This document shows, piece by piece, positions 52,705 to 60,877 of a DNA stretch of 64,000 nt. A model generated the notes under the pieces. The model had not been told where the DNA came from, searched no databases, and saw nothing but the letters and a program-made list of their open reading frames with translations. Location: the NCBI GenBank assembly GCA_035633215.1, contig DASQFI010000025.1, forward strand, positions 51,848-115,847. The letters are read 5' to 3'. Source of the DNA: DASQFI01 sp035633215 (lineage in GTDB: Bacteria > Acidobacteriota > Vicinamibacteria > Vicinamibacterales > SCN-69-37). The translations under genes were made by a program, and so were the position numbers. Positions within the stretch are counted from its first letter, which is position 1; each line of letters opens with the position of its first letter.

Positions 52705-53793
52705 TCAGCTGACGGTGCCGAGTGACGCGCGCCTGTGGCGGCTGGCTGATTGCGGCGTCGCGCCGCGCGGCGCCGAACGGCCGCCGAGCGGCAGTGTGAG
52801 CGTGAAGACCGCGCCACGCCCGGGTCCGGGACTTTCGACGTCGATGGCGCCGCCATGGAGCTCGGCCAGCTGACGGACGATCGCCAATCCGACGCCAAGT
52901 CCGGTCCGGCCGATGTGCCGGCTGCGCCGGAACGACTCGAAGACGTGCGGCAGCATGTCGGCGTCGATGCCCTCGCCCGAGTCGCTCACACGCAGCTGCG
53001 CGCGCCCGCCCAGCCGCCACACTTCGACGGTGATGAATCCGCCGGCGGGTGTGAACTTCACGGCGTTCGAAAGCAAGTGCCACGTCGCCTGCTGGAGCCG
53101 CGCTTCGTCGCCCGCCACCGGAACATCGGTTGTGCCGAGACGCAGCGTGACCGTGAGGTTTTTGGCGGCGGCCGCGGTTGCGAGCGTGTCCACCACGCCC
53201 CGCGCGATGTCACGCAAGTCGAGCGGGGCGACCGAGAGATTGAGCCGGCCCTGCATCAGGCGCGACACGTCGAGCAGATCGTTCACGAGCCGCGTCATCG
53301 CCGACGCGTTGCGATCCACGGCGTCGATGGCCCGCTCGCGATCGCGGCCGGTCAGCTTGCCGTCCTTGAGCACGTGGGTCCATCCGACGATGGCATTGAG
53401 CGGCGTGCGGAGCTCGTGGGAAACCGTCGCGAGAAACTCATCCTTGAACTGGCTGGCCTGGTCGGCCTCGGCGCGCGCTTGCCGCTCGCGTCGAAGGGCG
53501 TCCATGCGAGCGCCGACCGCTTCCCGATATTTCGCTTGCGCCGTGCTGTCACCGCCGGTGCGCCGGCGCGCCTCGAGCACTCCGATCCATCCGACGATCA
53601 GCACGCTGCCAAGCGCGGCGAGCGACACCGCAGCCACTTCCCCCACGGCGCGCCGACCGATCGTCTCCCGACGCGCGCGGCTGTTCTCATCGACGATATC
53701 CGCGACCCGGACGGACACGGCGCCAGTGACTGCGGCGATCGAGAGGCCCACAAACACAGACGCGATGAGCACGATGCGGCGAGAGCTGTTCAT
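52705..53793 (-). CDS. Membrane sensor histidine kinase
   Basis: 362 residues. Two membrane helices (~8-28 and ~52-72) enclose a short periplasmic loop. The HisKA domain has the phospho-acceptor in FLATVSHELRTPLNAIVGW; the ATPase has the N box (HLLSNAVKFTP), G1 (VSDSGEGID), F box and G2 (GLGVGLAIVRQL). No receiver domain or adjacent response regulator is present, so its partner is elsewhere or is the single-domain regulator at 49287. The C-terminus is basic and extended. Confidence 0.94.
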   Translation of the reverse strand: MNSSRRIVLIASVFVGLSIAAVTGAVSVRVADIVDENSRARRETIGRRAVGEVAAVSLAALGSVLIVGWIGVLEARRRTGGDSTAQAKYREAVGARMDALRRERQARAEADQASQFKDEFLATVSHELRTPLNAIVGWTHVLKDGKLTGRDRERAIDAVDRNASAMTRLVNDLLDVSRLMQGRLNLSVAPLDLRDIARGVVDTLATAAAAKNLTVTLRLGTTDVPVAGDEARLQQATWHLLSNAVKFTPAGGFITVEVWRLGGRAQLRVSDSGEGIDADMLPHVFESFRRSRHIGRTGLGVGLAIVRQLAELHGGAIDVESPGPGRGAVFTLTLPLGGRSAPRGATPQSASRHRRASLGTVS

Positions 53794-54117
53794 GGCCGCG
53801 ACACGATGGGTCCGCCTCCTTGTTTCTCAGTGTTCGTACACGCAAGTCGCGTTCCTTTCGCCTGGAGTCCGGTAGTGCCATCGGGATCCCGCCAGTTGCC
53901 GCGAATGAGTAGGAGCTTGCTCAGCGAGCCGGCCGGTACGCGCGCGTGTGACATGTACCGCGTTTCGGGCGCTGGAACAGACCTTGCTCAGGTTAGGCCC
54001 CGATTGACGGCCTGCGGCTGGTGGTCAGGTGGAATGAGATCGTGCAGGGGAGCCCCTCATCCGCCGTCCGCCGGCCGCAGACCGGCGATCGGACTCTGAA
54101 GAGCTCGTCGACTCACC
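53794..54117. other. Non-coding stretch of 324 bp
   Basis: Lies between two leftward genes: upstream of the histidine kinase and downstream of the helix-hairpin-helix gene. It contains GC-rich short inverted words (GCCGGCC types) but no convincing gene, RNA structure or repeat family member. The kinase promoter should be here. Confidence 0.4.
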
Positions 54118-54753
54118 TCACTCGATCACGACGTAGCGCCACAGCCGGGCCACTTCCTTCGCGTCCACGTACTTGCCAATCTCCTTCTCGAATTGTTCTT
54201 TGGCTTTCCAGGGCCGGTACTCTTTGAACTCGCGGACCATGCGCGAGCCCGCGCCGGGAATGCTGTTGATGTCCTCGTCGGTTCCGGTGTTCAGCTTCAC
54301 TGGAATGAACACGTACTGCTTCAGCCGATCCGTTTCCGGCTGACCGACGTATTTGCTGATCTCCTTGTCGAACTGCGCCCAGTTCCTCCACGGACGGTAC
54401 TCGGCAAATTCACGCACCATGCGGGTGCCCGCGCCAGGGATCAGGATGATCTCCTCCTTCGTGCCGGTGTTCAGGTTCACGTGCACGAACGCCTTGCCAT
54501 AGAGCTCCGTCGCCTGCGCCTGCGTCAGTCCCTGCGCCAGCAGGAACGTGTTCAGCTCGACGATGCTCATGAAGGGTCGCTTGCCGATCAACCCTTTCGC
54601 GATCGCCGGCGTCATGTGCGGCAGACCGGTCAGCTGCGCCTCGGTCGCGATGTTCGGATCGATCAGGCCTTTGCCGACCTGCCCGAATGCAGGCGTGGCG
54701 GCCACGGCAACGGCAAACGCCGCGGCCATCAGTAGTGTTTTCGGTCCGGTCAT
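54118..54753 (-). CDS. Secreted protein with three helix-hairpin-helix units (ComEA-like)
   Basis: 211 residues from ATG 54753 after GGGGG; ATG 54777 is possible. A signal peptide (LLMAAAFAVAVAATPAFGQ) is followed by three HhH-type repeats: LIDPNIATEAQLTGLP (~30-80), then two near-copies, each opening with LNTGT and ending IPGAG.RMVREF.EYRPW (~95-140 and ~155-200). HhH units bind DNA in ComEA, but similar secreted forms of unknown role exist. It is last in the leftward export operon. Confidence 0.82.
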   Translation of the reverse strand: MTGPKTLLMAAAFAVAVAATPAFGQVGKGLIDPNIATEAQLTGLPHMTPAIAKGLIGKRPFMSIVELNTFLLAQGLTQAQATELYGKAFVHVNLNTGTKEEIILIPGAGTRMVREFAEYRPWRNWAQFDKEISKYVGQPETDRLKQYVFIPVKLNTGTDEDINSIPGAGSRMVREFKEYRPWKAKEQFEKEIGKYVDAKEVARLWRYVVIE

Positions 54754-54773
54754 GTTTTCCCCCTGAAAGTCGT

Positions 54774-55229
54774 TCATCGACGACCGAGCGCGGGATGCCG
54801 AAAGGCATACGCCAAGCCGAGTAGTCCCAATTGTGCCATGGTGCCCGGCGCCAACGCAGGCGGCGCCTTGGCGCGAATGACCTTGCCGAACAGCGTCCAG
54901 TGATCCTGTGACGGATCGATTTCGAGCTGGAATTCCAGATTTCCACGATAGTGCAGCACGATCCCGGTGACGCCGGCCACGATGAACATCACCATGACGA
55001 TGCGGAACACGCGTACGGTTGCCGCGCTGCCATCCACAACGTGCCAGCCGATGACGAGAAACGCCAGGGCGATCAACGCAAGCGGCACGAGCTGCCACGA
55101 GTCCTCGTAGTGCGCGAGCGCGATCAGCTCGGCGCCGACGCCCGCCAGGCCGATCAGCAGCAGGATGAGCAGGAACCGTCGCAGACTGGCCAGCACGGCG
55201 TCCGACGTCCAGGTACGCGTGTCATTCAT
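54774..55229 (-). CDS. Membrane protein of the export operon, unknown
   Basis: 151 residues with four hydrophobic segments: FLLILLLIGLAGVGAELIAL, VPLALIALAFLVIGWHV, VFRIVMVMFIVAGVTGIVLHY, and a short one near the C-terminus. The loop HYRGNLEFQLEIDPS is well conserved in appearance but no family is recognised. It overlaps the upstream MBL-fold gene by 4 bp. Confidence 0.7.
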   Translation of the reverse strand: MNDTRTWTSDAVLASLRRFLLILLLIGLAGVGAELIALAHYEDSWQLVPLALIALAFLVIGWHVVDGSAATVRVFRIVMVMFIVAGVTGIVLHYRGNLEFQLEIDPSQDHWTLFGKVIRAKAPPALAPGTMAQLGLLGLAYAFRHPALGRR

Positions 55230-55981
55230 CGGGCTCGGCCTTCCTCACGAAGCTTCTCCAGATGCGCTTCGATCGTGAGCCGCGCCGCCGGCTTGAGCGG
55301 CTCGGCAAGGTCTGGATAGATTCGCGCGACCATCTCCTCCACGTCGGCGATTCCAGCCTCGAGGCACGCGACGACCTGTCGCTCGCGCAGGGCGCGGTGC
55401 GCGAGGTACTCGTCGATGATCTCTGCGACACGGTCGATGATCGGACCGTGGCCCGGATAGATGCGCGCCGCGTCGAGCGCGCGAAGCGTCGCGAGCGACG
55501 CGAGGTAGTCCCGTAAATTGCCGCCGCGTCCCGCCGGAATCATGACGGTCGCGCCCGAGACGACCATATCACCGGCGAACAACTCGCGCGTGCCGGCGCG
55601 CCAGAAGCAGACGTGGTCGAGCGCGTGCCCGGGAGTGTGGACGACGGTCAGATCTCCGTTCCCGGCGCGCAGCGTCTGTCCGTCCGAAAGCGCATGACTG
55701 CCCTGCTCGCCCGGCAGTGGCCATTTGAAGGTCTCGAGCCCCGGCCAGCGCGTGCGCAGCGCGGGAACCCCGCTCGAGTGGTCGGCGTGCCCATGAGTGA
55801 CCAGCACGCGCGCGAGCGGCCGACCGCCGAGCGCGTGAGCAATCGCGTCCACGTGCTCCGGCGCGCCCACGCCAGCGTCCACGAGCGCGGGCAACTCACC
55901 GTCGAGCAGCCACGTGTTGTTGCCCCGGCCGGTCAACGGGCTCGGGTTCGCGGCGTGGAGCAGAATCGGATCCGGACTCAC
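55226..55981 (-). CDS. Metallo-beta-lactamase-fold hydrolase (LACTB2-like)
   Basis: 251 residues from GTG 55981. The metal motif is THGHADHSSG; further ligands are in VVHTPGHALDHVCF, FAGDMVVSG and YPGHGPII. The C-terminal helix bundle (HRALRERQVVACLEAGI) matches the LACTB2/glyoxalase II-like branch with nuclease or thioester hydrolase members. The GTG overlaps the porin stop, which fixes the start. A hydrolytic or detoxification role in the operon is plausible but unproved. Confidence 0.9.
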   Translation of the reverse strand: MSPDPILLHAANPSPLTGRGNNTWLLDGELPALVDAGVGAPEHVDAIAHALGGRPLARVLVTHGHADHSSGVPALRTRWPGLETFKWPLPGEQGSHALSDGQTLRAGNGDLTVVHTPGHALDHVCFWRAGTRELFAGDMVVSGATVMIPAGRGGNLRDYLASLATLRALDAARIYPGHGPIIDRVAEIIDEYLAHRALRERQVVACLEAGIADVEEMVARIYPDLAEPLKPAARLTIEAHLEKLREEGRAR

Positions 55982-57366
55982 CAGCGGTACCTGATCTTCG
56001 TCAGCAGGAAGTCGCGATCCTGGAAGCGCCCGAGCGTGTCGTCGCTCGTCCCGAGAAAGGCCGCCGCCGAACCTTCCACCGACACATCGTCGCGTACCCT
56101 CCAGACGAACAGCGCTCGGGCGAACGCCGAGCTGTCCGCGGGATTGGCGACGGCGAAGCCACGAAGGAAATAGCGGCCGCGGGCGATGTCGCGATCGATC
56201 GACCCGACGAGATTGAGGTCGGCTTTCGTCAGCGTCTGATCGCGACGAGACCACTCGCGGTGGACGATCGCGGAAACGAATACGCGGTAGTCGCCCGACC
56301 GGCGGTCGACGCCGACGCCGGCATCGAACGCGCGTCCCGGGACGCCGTCGAGCCGAGTGAGGCCGGCCAATCGCTTGTCGACGAACCACGCGGCCTCGCC
56401 GCGCAGCGCCCATTCACCCCGGACCGTCTCGAAGTCGCCGGCAATCATCGTGAATCTCGGATAGCGCTCGACGAGCGTCAGTGCGGGACTGTCCGGCAAC
56501 AGCGGCGGCCCGTCGCTATCAATCGTGATCAACCCGAAGCTCTCGAATCCGCGATAGACCGAACCGGAAATGTCCAGGCGGCCGAGCGTGCCGCTGACGC
56601 GCGCGCCTCCGGACATGCTGGACCACGTGCGGGCCGGTTCGATCCGTCTGAGCTCGAGTGCGGTTGGGCTCGCACCCGCGACGCTCCCGGGCAGGGCCGG
56701 AATCGAGACATCGCGAACCAGATTGAACGGCGAGCTGGGTTCCTCCAGCTCGTCGAACCGGCCACGCTCGAAGACCGGGGCGAGGACGCCTTCAATTGTC
56801 AGATCCTCACGCACGAAGAACCGGCCGCGGACGAACGCGACGGGCAGCCGGGCCTCGCTTCGCCCGTCGAAGAGAAATCGCGACGCGTCGATCGGGTTGA
56901 TGACATCGGACGGCTGAATCTCGTCGAGTCGTCCCCAGATCACGCGGCCGTAGCCCGCGCGCAGATCGCCACGTGCGCCCGCCGCCTGAATCCAGGCATC
57001 GCGGAGCCGCGCGATCGCACCCGTGATCGGCGTCCCGGGATCCGCGACCTGTTCCGCCGAAGCTCCGCGAAGGCGAACGTGTTCCGCCGAAGCCCCGCGA
57101 TGGCGCACCAGCGCTTCGAAGATGGCCTGCACGCGGTAGCGAAACGTCTCGCCCCTCAGGCCGCCGCGCACGTCGAGCATGAGCTGCGGCCTGAACTCCG
57201 CGACGTCGACGACCGGCAGCACGTCCCCGGAGAATGAGAGGTGTCCATCAATCGAGAACGCCTCGCCGGACGGGGCCGCCGTGGCGGCCTGGGCCGGAGG
57301 CTGGGATACCTGTCGGCCGGTGCCAAGCTGCGCGGCCAGTGTCGCGGCCGCGATCCAGGCGATCAC
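55978..57366 (-). CDS. Outer-membrane beta-barrel protein (DUF1302-like)
   Basis: 462 residues from GTG 57366. A signal peptide (IAWIAAATLAAQ) precedes a sequence rich in alternating strands (FRPQLMLDVRGGLRGETFRY, GDLRAGYGRVIWGRLDEIQ, SGDYRVFVSAIVHREW) that ends in aromatic W (KIRYRW), the usual barrel-insertion signal. The GYGRVIWGRLDEIQPSDVINP segment is like DUF1302 proteins, which work with RND exporters and lipoprotein-sorting proteins. A 30-bp in-frame duplication sits at 57050-57105. The start overlaps the RND stop. Confidence 0.85.
   Translation of the reverse strand: MIAWIAAATLAAQLGTGRQVSQPPAQAATAAPSGEAFSIDGHLSFSGDVLPVVDVAEFRPQLMLDVRGGLRGETFRYRVQAIFEALVRHRGASAEHVRLRGASAEQVADPGTPITGAIARLRDAWIQAAGARGDLRAGYGRVIWGRLDEIQPSDVINPIDASRFLFDGRSEARLPVAFVRGRFFVREDLTIEGVLAPVFERGRFDELEEPSSPFNLVRDVSIPALPGSVAGASPTALELRRIEPARTWSSMSGGARVSGTLGRLDISGSVYRGFESFGLITIDSDGPPLLPDSPALTLVERYPRFTMIAGDFETVRGEWALRGEAAWFVDKRLAGLTRLDGVPGRAFDAGVGVDRRSGDYRVFVSAIVHREWSRRDQTLTKADLNLVGSIDRDIARGRYFLRGFAVANPADSSAFARALFVWRVRDDVSVEGSAAAFLGTSDDTLGRFQDRDFLLTKIRYRW
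57050..57105. repeat. In-frame 30-bp tandem duplication in the barrel gene
   Basis: TGTTCCGCCGAAGC recurs 30 bp apart, each copy continuing CCGCGA and GGCG with two mismatches in 26. On the coding strand it gives two RGASAE(H/Q)V units. It lies in a loop before the GTPITGAIARL strand. Confidence 0.6.
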
Positions 57367-59702
57367 GGCGTGGCGCTCCGGCTGGCGAGTCGCTCTCGGC
57401 TGCCGAACAACCTCGGCGCCATCGTAATCGTCGCCGGCAGGATGAACACCTCCGCGAGGAACGCGACGACCATCGTCAACGCCAGCAGGCCGCCGAACCA
57501 TGCCGTCGGCCGGTACTCGGAGAGCGCGAGCACGGCGAAGCTGAGACTGTTGATGATGGCCGTGGTCAGGGCCGCGCGGCCTTCGTGCGTGGTCGCCAGC
57601 TCGATCGCCTCAAAGACCGATCGCCCTCGCGCCGTCTCACGCCGAAAGCGGCTGATGAAATGAATCGTGTCGTCGTCGACGACGCCAAGCGCGACGCTCG
57701 CGAGCATGATGGTCGCGACGTTGAGCGAGATGCCCAGCCACCCCATCACGCCGAAGATCGCGAGGACCGGAAAGAGGTTGGGCACGATCGCGAGAATGCC
57801 AAAACGCCAGGACCTGAAGATCAGGAAAATCATGGCGAAGACGGTCAGAAACGCGGTCGCGAAGCTGCTGATCTGCGACACGACGAGATAATGATCGAGC
57901 GTCGCGAACAGACGTCCGGATCCCGTGACGGTCGGGCGCACGTCCGAACCGGCGAAGATCCTGGCCGCCCGCCGCTCCGCTTCATTGATCTGCTCGAACA
58001 CCAGATCCGAGCTCATCGACGCCAGTTTGATGGTGATCTGGGCTTTCGAGAAATCGCTGGCCGCCACGCGCTCGAGTTCGACACGCCCCTGGTCGGCGAG
58101 TGAGAACACGAACAGCTCCTGCGCGATGAGCGGCGCGTCGGCCGGGATCGCGGTCGCGCCGCCCGGCGCGCCAAGATCGCGATGGATGCGCTTCACATAG
58201 TCGGCAAGGCCGGTCACCTTCTTGACGAACGGCAGCGCGCGCAGCTCGGCCTCGAGGCGATCCATCCTTGCGAGCGTCTCCGGCTGACGCATCGACTCGG
58301 CCGGCCCCTCGAGCAGAATCTGGAACGTGTAGATGCCCCCAAGACGCGTGTCGATGATCCCGGCCGACTCGCCCAACGGGTGCTTCGGACTGAAGAAGTT
58401 GATGTGGTTCGTATCCACCCGCAGCCGCGTCACGCCGATCGCCGCGATGATGGTCGTCACCAGGCCCACGGCGAGCACCAGCCGGGCGCGCCGGGTCGAG
58501 AACGCCGCGACCGCCTGCATCGGCTTCTTGAACCACGCTTCCTGCGGCGGCACGGACGACTCCGGTTTCATCCAGCCGAGGATGGTCGGCACGAGGACGA
58601 TGGAGATCACGAAGTCGACCATGACGCCGATGGCCGATCCGAACCCGAACTCGCGGACGGCAACGACGCTGCTCGTCGAGAGCGAGAGCATGCCGAGCGC
58701 CGTGGTCCCGCTCGCGCCGAGCAGCGGCGCCAGGAGATGCGAGACCGTCGACGTGAACGCTGTCTCGGGCGATCCCGTCCGCCTGGCCTCGTCATAGTGC
58801 TGAATGATGTGCACGTCGTCGGCCACCGCCAGGACGGTGACGAGCGGCACGATCATGCTGCTCAGGACGTTATAGGTGAAGCCGCAGAGGTCGTACAGGC
58901 CGAGCGTCCAGATGATGCTCACCATGACGGCGCCCGCCGTCAGCACCGTCCGTCGCCACGAGCGGAACATCAGGAAGATGGCCCCGAGCGTCAGCACCGC
59001 CATCGGCGGAATGAACTTCGTCTGGTTCTCGAGCGTGATGCGGTTGTAGGTCTCGCTGATCTCGAGGCTGCCGTTGTAGTACGCCTTGTAGTCGGCCGGC
59101 AGGGCGGCGGTGACGATCTTGCGGATCTCCTCGAGGATCTCGGCACGCGCCTCGTCGACATGGCGCTCGTCGAAGAAGACGATCAGAGCCGCGACCGTGC
59201 CGTCGTCCGAGACGAGGTCGCCTCGGAGCAGGTCGTCCGAGAGCGCGCGGGCCCCGACCTCCGCCGGCGACTTCGTATCGAGATCCTCGATGAGCCGCCG
59301 GACGTCGAGCACGACATCGCCGCCGGCGCCCGTGCTGTCCGGTTCCGCTCCGGGAGCGCTGTCCACGACCGTCGCCGTCGCGAGACTGGCGACGCGATCG
59401 ACGTGGCGGACGCGCTCGATGGCGCGTGTAGCCTCCTCGAGAAACGCGAACCCTTCCTGGCTGAACAGCCGCTCTCGTGAGGGCGCGACGATGGCGATGA
59501 TGAGCGTACGGGTGCCGCCGAACTCGTCCTGAAAGCGCTCGTACTCACGGTAGATCGGATCGTCGCGGGAAAACCAGGCCGTCAGATCGTTGTCGATCTT
59601 GGTGATGCTGGCGCGCGGGGCCAGGACCACCGCGCCGAGCAGAATGAGAGCGGAGAGCAGTCGGCGGCGTCGATAGAGCAGTGCGGCGAGTGCCGTGCTC
59701 AC
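57363..59702 (-). CDS. RND/MMPL-superfamily exporter
   Basis: 779 residues with the full two-fold RND layout: helix 1 (LLSALILLGAVVLAP), a large periplasmic loop, helices 2-6 with DDVHIIQHYDEARRTG, a second loop, and helices 8-12 with ALGVVDDDTIHFISRF. The paired acidic residues in the helix-4/10 motifs support proton-driven transport. It probably exports a lipid or other hydrophobic compound with the barrel and LolA-like partners. The two loops are similar in length. Confidence 0.93.
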   Translation of the reverse strand: MSTALAALLYRRRRLLSALILLGAVVLAPRASITKIDNDLTAWFSRDDPIYREYERFQDEFGGTRTLIIAIVAPSRERLFSQEGFAFLEEATRAIERVRHVDRVASLATATVVDSAPGAEPDSTGAGGDVVLDVRRLIEDLDTKSPAEVGARALSDDLLRGDLVSDDGTVAALIVFFDERHVDEARAEILEEIRKIVTAALPADYKAYYNGSLEISETYNRITLENQTKFIPPMAVLTLGAIFLMFRSWRRTVLTAGAVMVSIIWTLGLYDLCGFTYNVLSSMIVPLVTVLAVADDVHIIQHYDEARRTGSPETAFTSTVSHLLAPLLGASGTTALGMLSLSTSSVVAVREFGFGSAIGVMVDFVISIVLVPTILGWMKPESSVPPQEAWFKKPMQAVAAFSTRRARLVLAVGLVTTIIAAIGVTRLRVDTNHINFFSPKHPLGESAGIIDTRLGGIYTFQILLEGPAESMRQPETLARMDRLEAELRALPFVKKVTGLADYVKRIHRDLGAPGGATAIPADAPLIAQELFVFSLADQGRVELERVAASDFSKAQITIKLASMSSDLVFEQINEAERRAARIFAGSDVRPTVTGSGRLFATLDHYLVVSQISSFATAFLTVFAMIFLIFRSWRFGILAIVPNLFPVLAIFGVMGWLGISLNVATIMLASVALGVVDDDTIHFISRFRRETARGRSVFEAIELATTHEGRAALTTAIINSLSFAVLALSEYRPTAWFGGLLALTMVVAFLAEVFILPATITMAPRLFGSRERLASRSATP

Positions 59703-59799
59703 GTTCCTCTGGTAGCCCGGCGTGCCAATTCCGGCGAATGTTGGCGAAAACTCTGGGGGTCGCTTTTTCGCGGACGTGAGAACGGCACGAGCGCGAGGC

Positions 59800-60633
59800 T
59801 CACCGGCCGCCGCCCCGTTCGAGCTCGCGCCGGCTGAAGTCGTCTGGCTTGAGGCCGACGTCGTACTCGACTTTCTCGATCACGAGATCCGTGCGGGTGC
59901 GCTCGCGCGCATCGACCATGCGCATCTCGAGCGCCGTCCAGTAGCCGTCGGTTTTCTCGAGCCGGAGCACATCGAACGTCTTTTGTTTCTCGTTACGCCT
60001 GTCGAAGATCTCGGCGTGTACGACGACGAAGTTGTCCTTGCGAACGATCGAGACGACGCGCGGGAAGCGCGCGTTGACGCTGCGGCGGCGCGATTCGAGC
60101 CGGTAGGCCGGATGCGTCGATCCGTCGGTGGCCTTCCAGGTTTCCGCCTCCGAGAGCATCGTGTAGGTGTACTCCTCGAACTCCCGGCCGCCGATGTCTT
60201 CGTAGGTGAAGTCGCTGCCGACGAAACTTTCCTGCGCTTCCGAGCCGGCGATGCGACGCACGCGCCCAAGCGACGGCAAATACAGGAACCGCTCGTCGTC
60301 GCCCGACGGCGATTCCCAGACAAGAAACGCAGTGCCCTTGATGTCGCTGGGATAGGCGAAGCGGATGAGCGTGCGATCGCCAGGCACGGGGCGCCCGGCG
60401 CCGCCACGCATCGAGAGCAGGGTCAGCACGCGCTCACGGGCGCGCTCCTGCCGATCGTACAGGCGCATGCGGAGGGACATCCGCGCGTCTTTGCCGGTAT
60501 CGCGGTCTTCGATCTGTCGAGCGAGCCAGTCCCCTCTCGGGTCGGGCGCCGCGGCGATCGTTGGGAAAAACTCGTTCCCGGCCCCGGTATTCAGGAAGAG
60601 CAGAATCAGGAAGCAGTGAACAGGGCGAGACAT
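59800..60633 (-). CDS. Outer-membrane lipoprotein-sorting protein (LolA-like)
   Basis: 277 residues. A signal peptide (VHCFLILLFLNTGAG) precedes the LolA-like beta-sheet domain: RTLIRFAYPSDIKGTAFLVW, DERFLYLPSLGRVRRIAGSE and DFTYEDIGGREFEEYTY. The 'FVGSDFTYEDI' motif is diagnostic of the family found next to RND exporters and DUF1302-type barrels. It is first in the leftward operon, 97 bp before the RND gene, so part of the gap may carry an extra ribosome-binding site only. Confidence 0.92.
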   Translation of the reverse strand: MSRPVHCFLILLFLNTGAGNEFFPTIAAAPDPRGDWLARQIEDRDTGKDARMSLRMRLYDRQERARERVLTLLSMRGGAGRPVPGDRTLIRFAYPSDIKGTAFLVWESPSGDDERFLYLPSLGRVRRIAGSEAQESFVGSDFTYEDIGGREFEEYTYTMLSEAETWKATDGSTHPAYRLESRRRSVNARFPRVVSIVRKDNFVVVHAEIFDRRNEKQKTFDVLRLEKTDGYWTALEMRMVDARERTRTDLVIEKVEYDVGLKPDDFSRRELERGGGR

Positions 60634-60723
60634 ACGTCTTGCGCTGATGGGCGGCGTCCGGGGACGGACACCGCGAGGGTCGTTCTATCGTGACTTGGGG
60701 CCGGGAACGACTGTAGCCAATTA

Positions 60724-60739
60724 TGTGAAACCTTTCACA
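60724..60739. promoter_or_regulatory. Putative operator TGTGAAA-CC-TTTCACA
   Basis: A perfect 7-bp-arm palindrome, 90 bp upstream of the first gene of the export operon. Its size and symmetry suit a TetR- or CRP-like dimer. No candidate regulator gene is adjacent. Confidence 0.45.
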
Positions 60740-60800
60740 AAGTGTCAAGAAGGGCGCTAAGTCGTTATAAGACGGCGGTTTGAAGATAAGCGAAAAGCTC

Positions 60801-60839
60801 GAAGAGAGCGCCTGCGGCCCCGCGCGGCGCCCTCTCTTC
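60801..60839. terminator. Stable GC hairpin between divergent units
   Basis: GAAGAGAG (60801-60808) pairs with CTCTCTTC (60832-60839); inside, CGCC can pair with GGCG. It lies just upstream of the AsmA-like ATG, in a leader rather than after a gene, so it may be a 5' mRNA structure instead of a terminator. Confidence 0.3.
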
Positions 60840-60877
60840 GCGCTTCGGATCAGCCGCCGCCCGTCGGGCGACGTGAC

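Noticed and set aside
53794..54117. Small gene or ncRNA in the 324-bp gap
   Set aside because: No frame with a ribosome-binding site and plausible composition, and no strong hairpin series.
58182..59480. 432-codon plus-strand frame
   Set aside because: Charged, low-complexity antisense shadow of the RND exporter.
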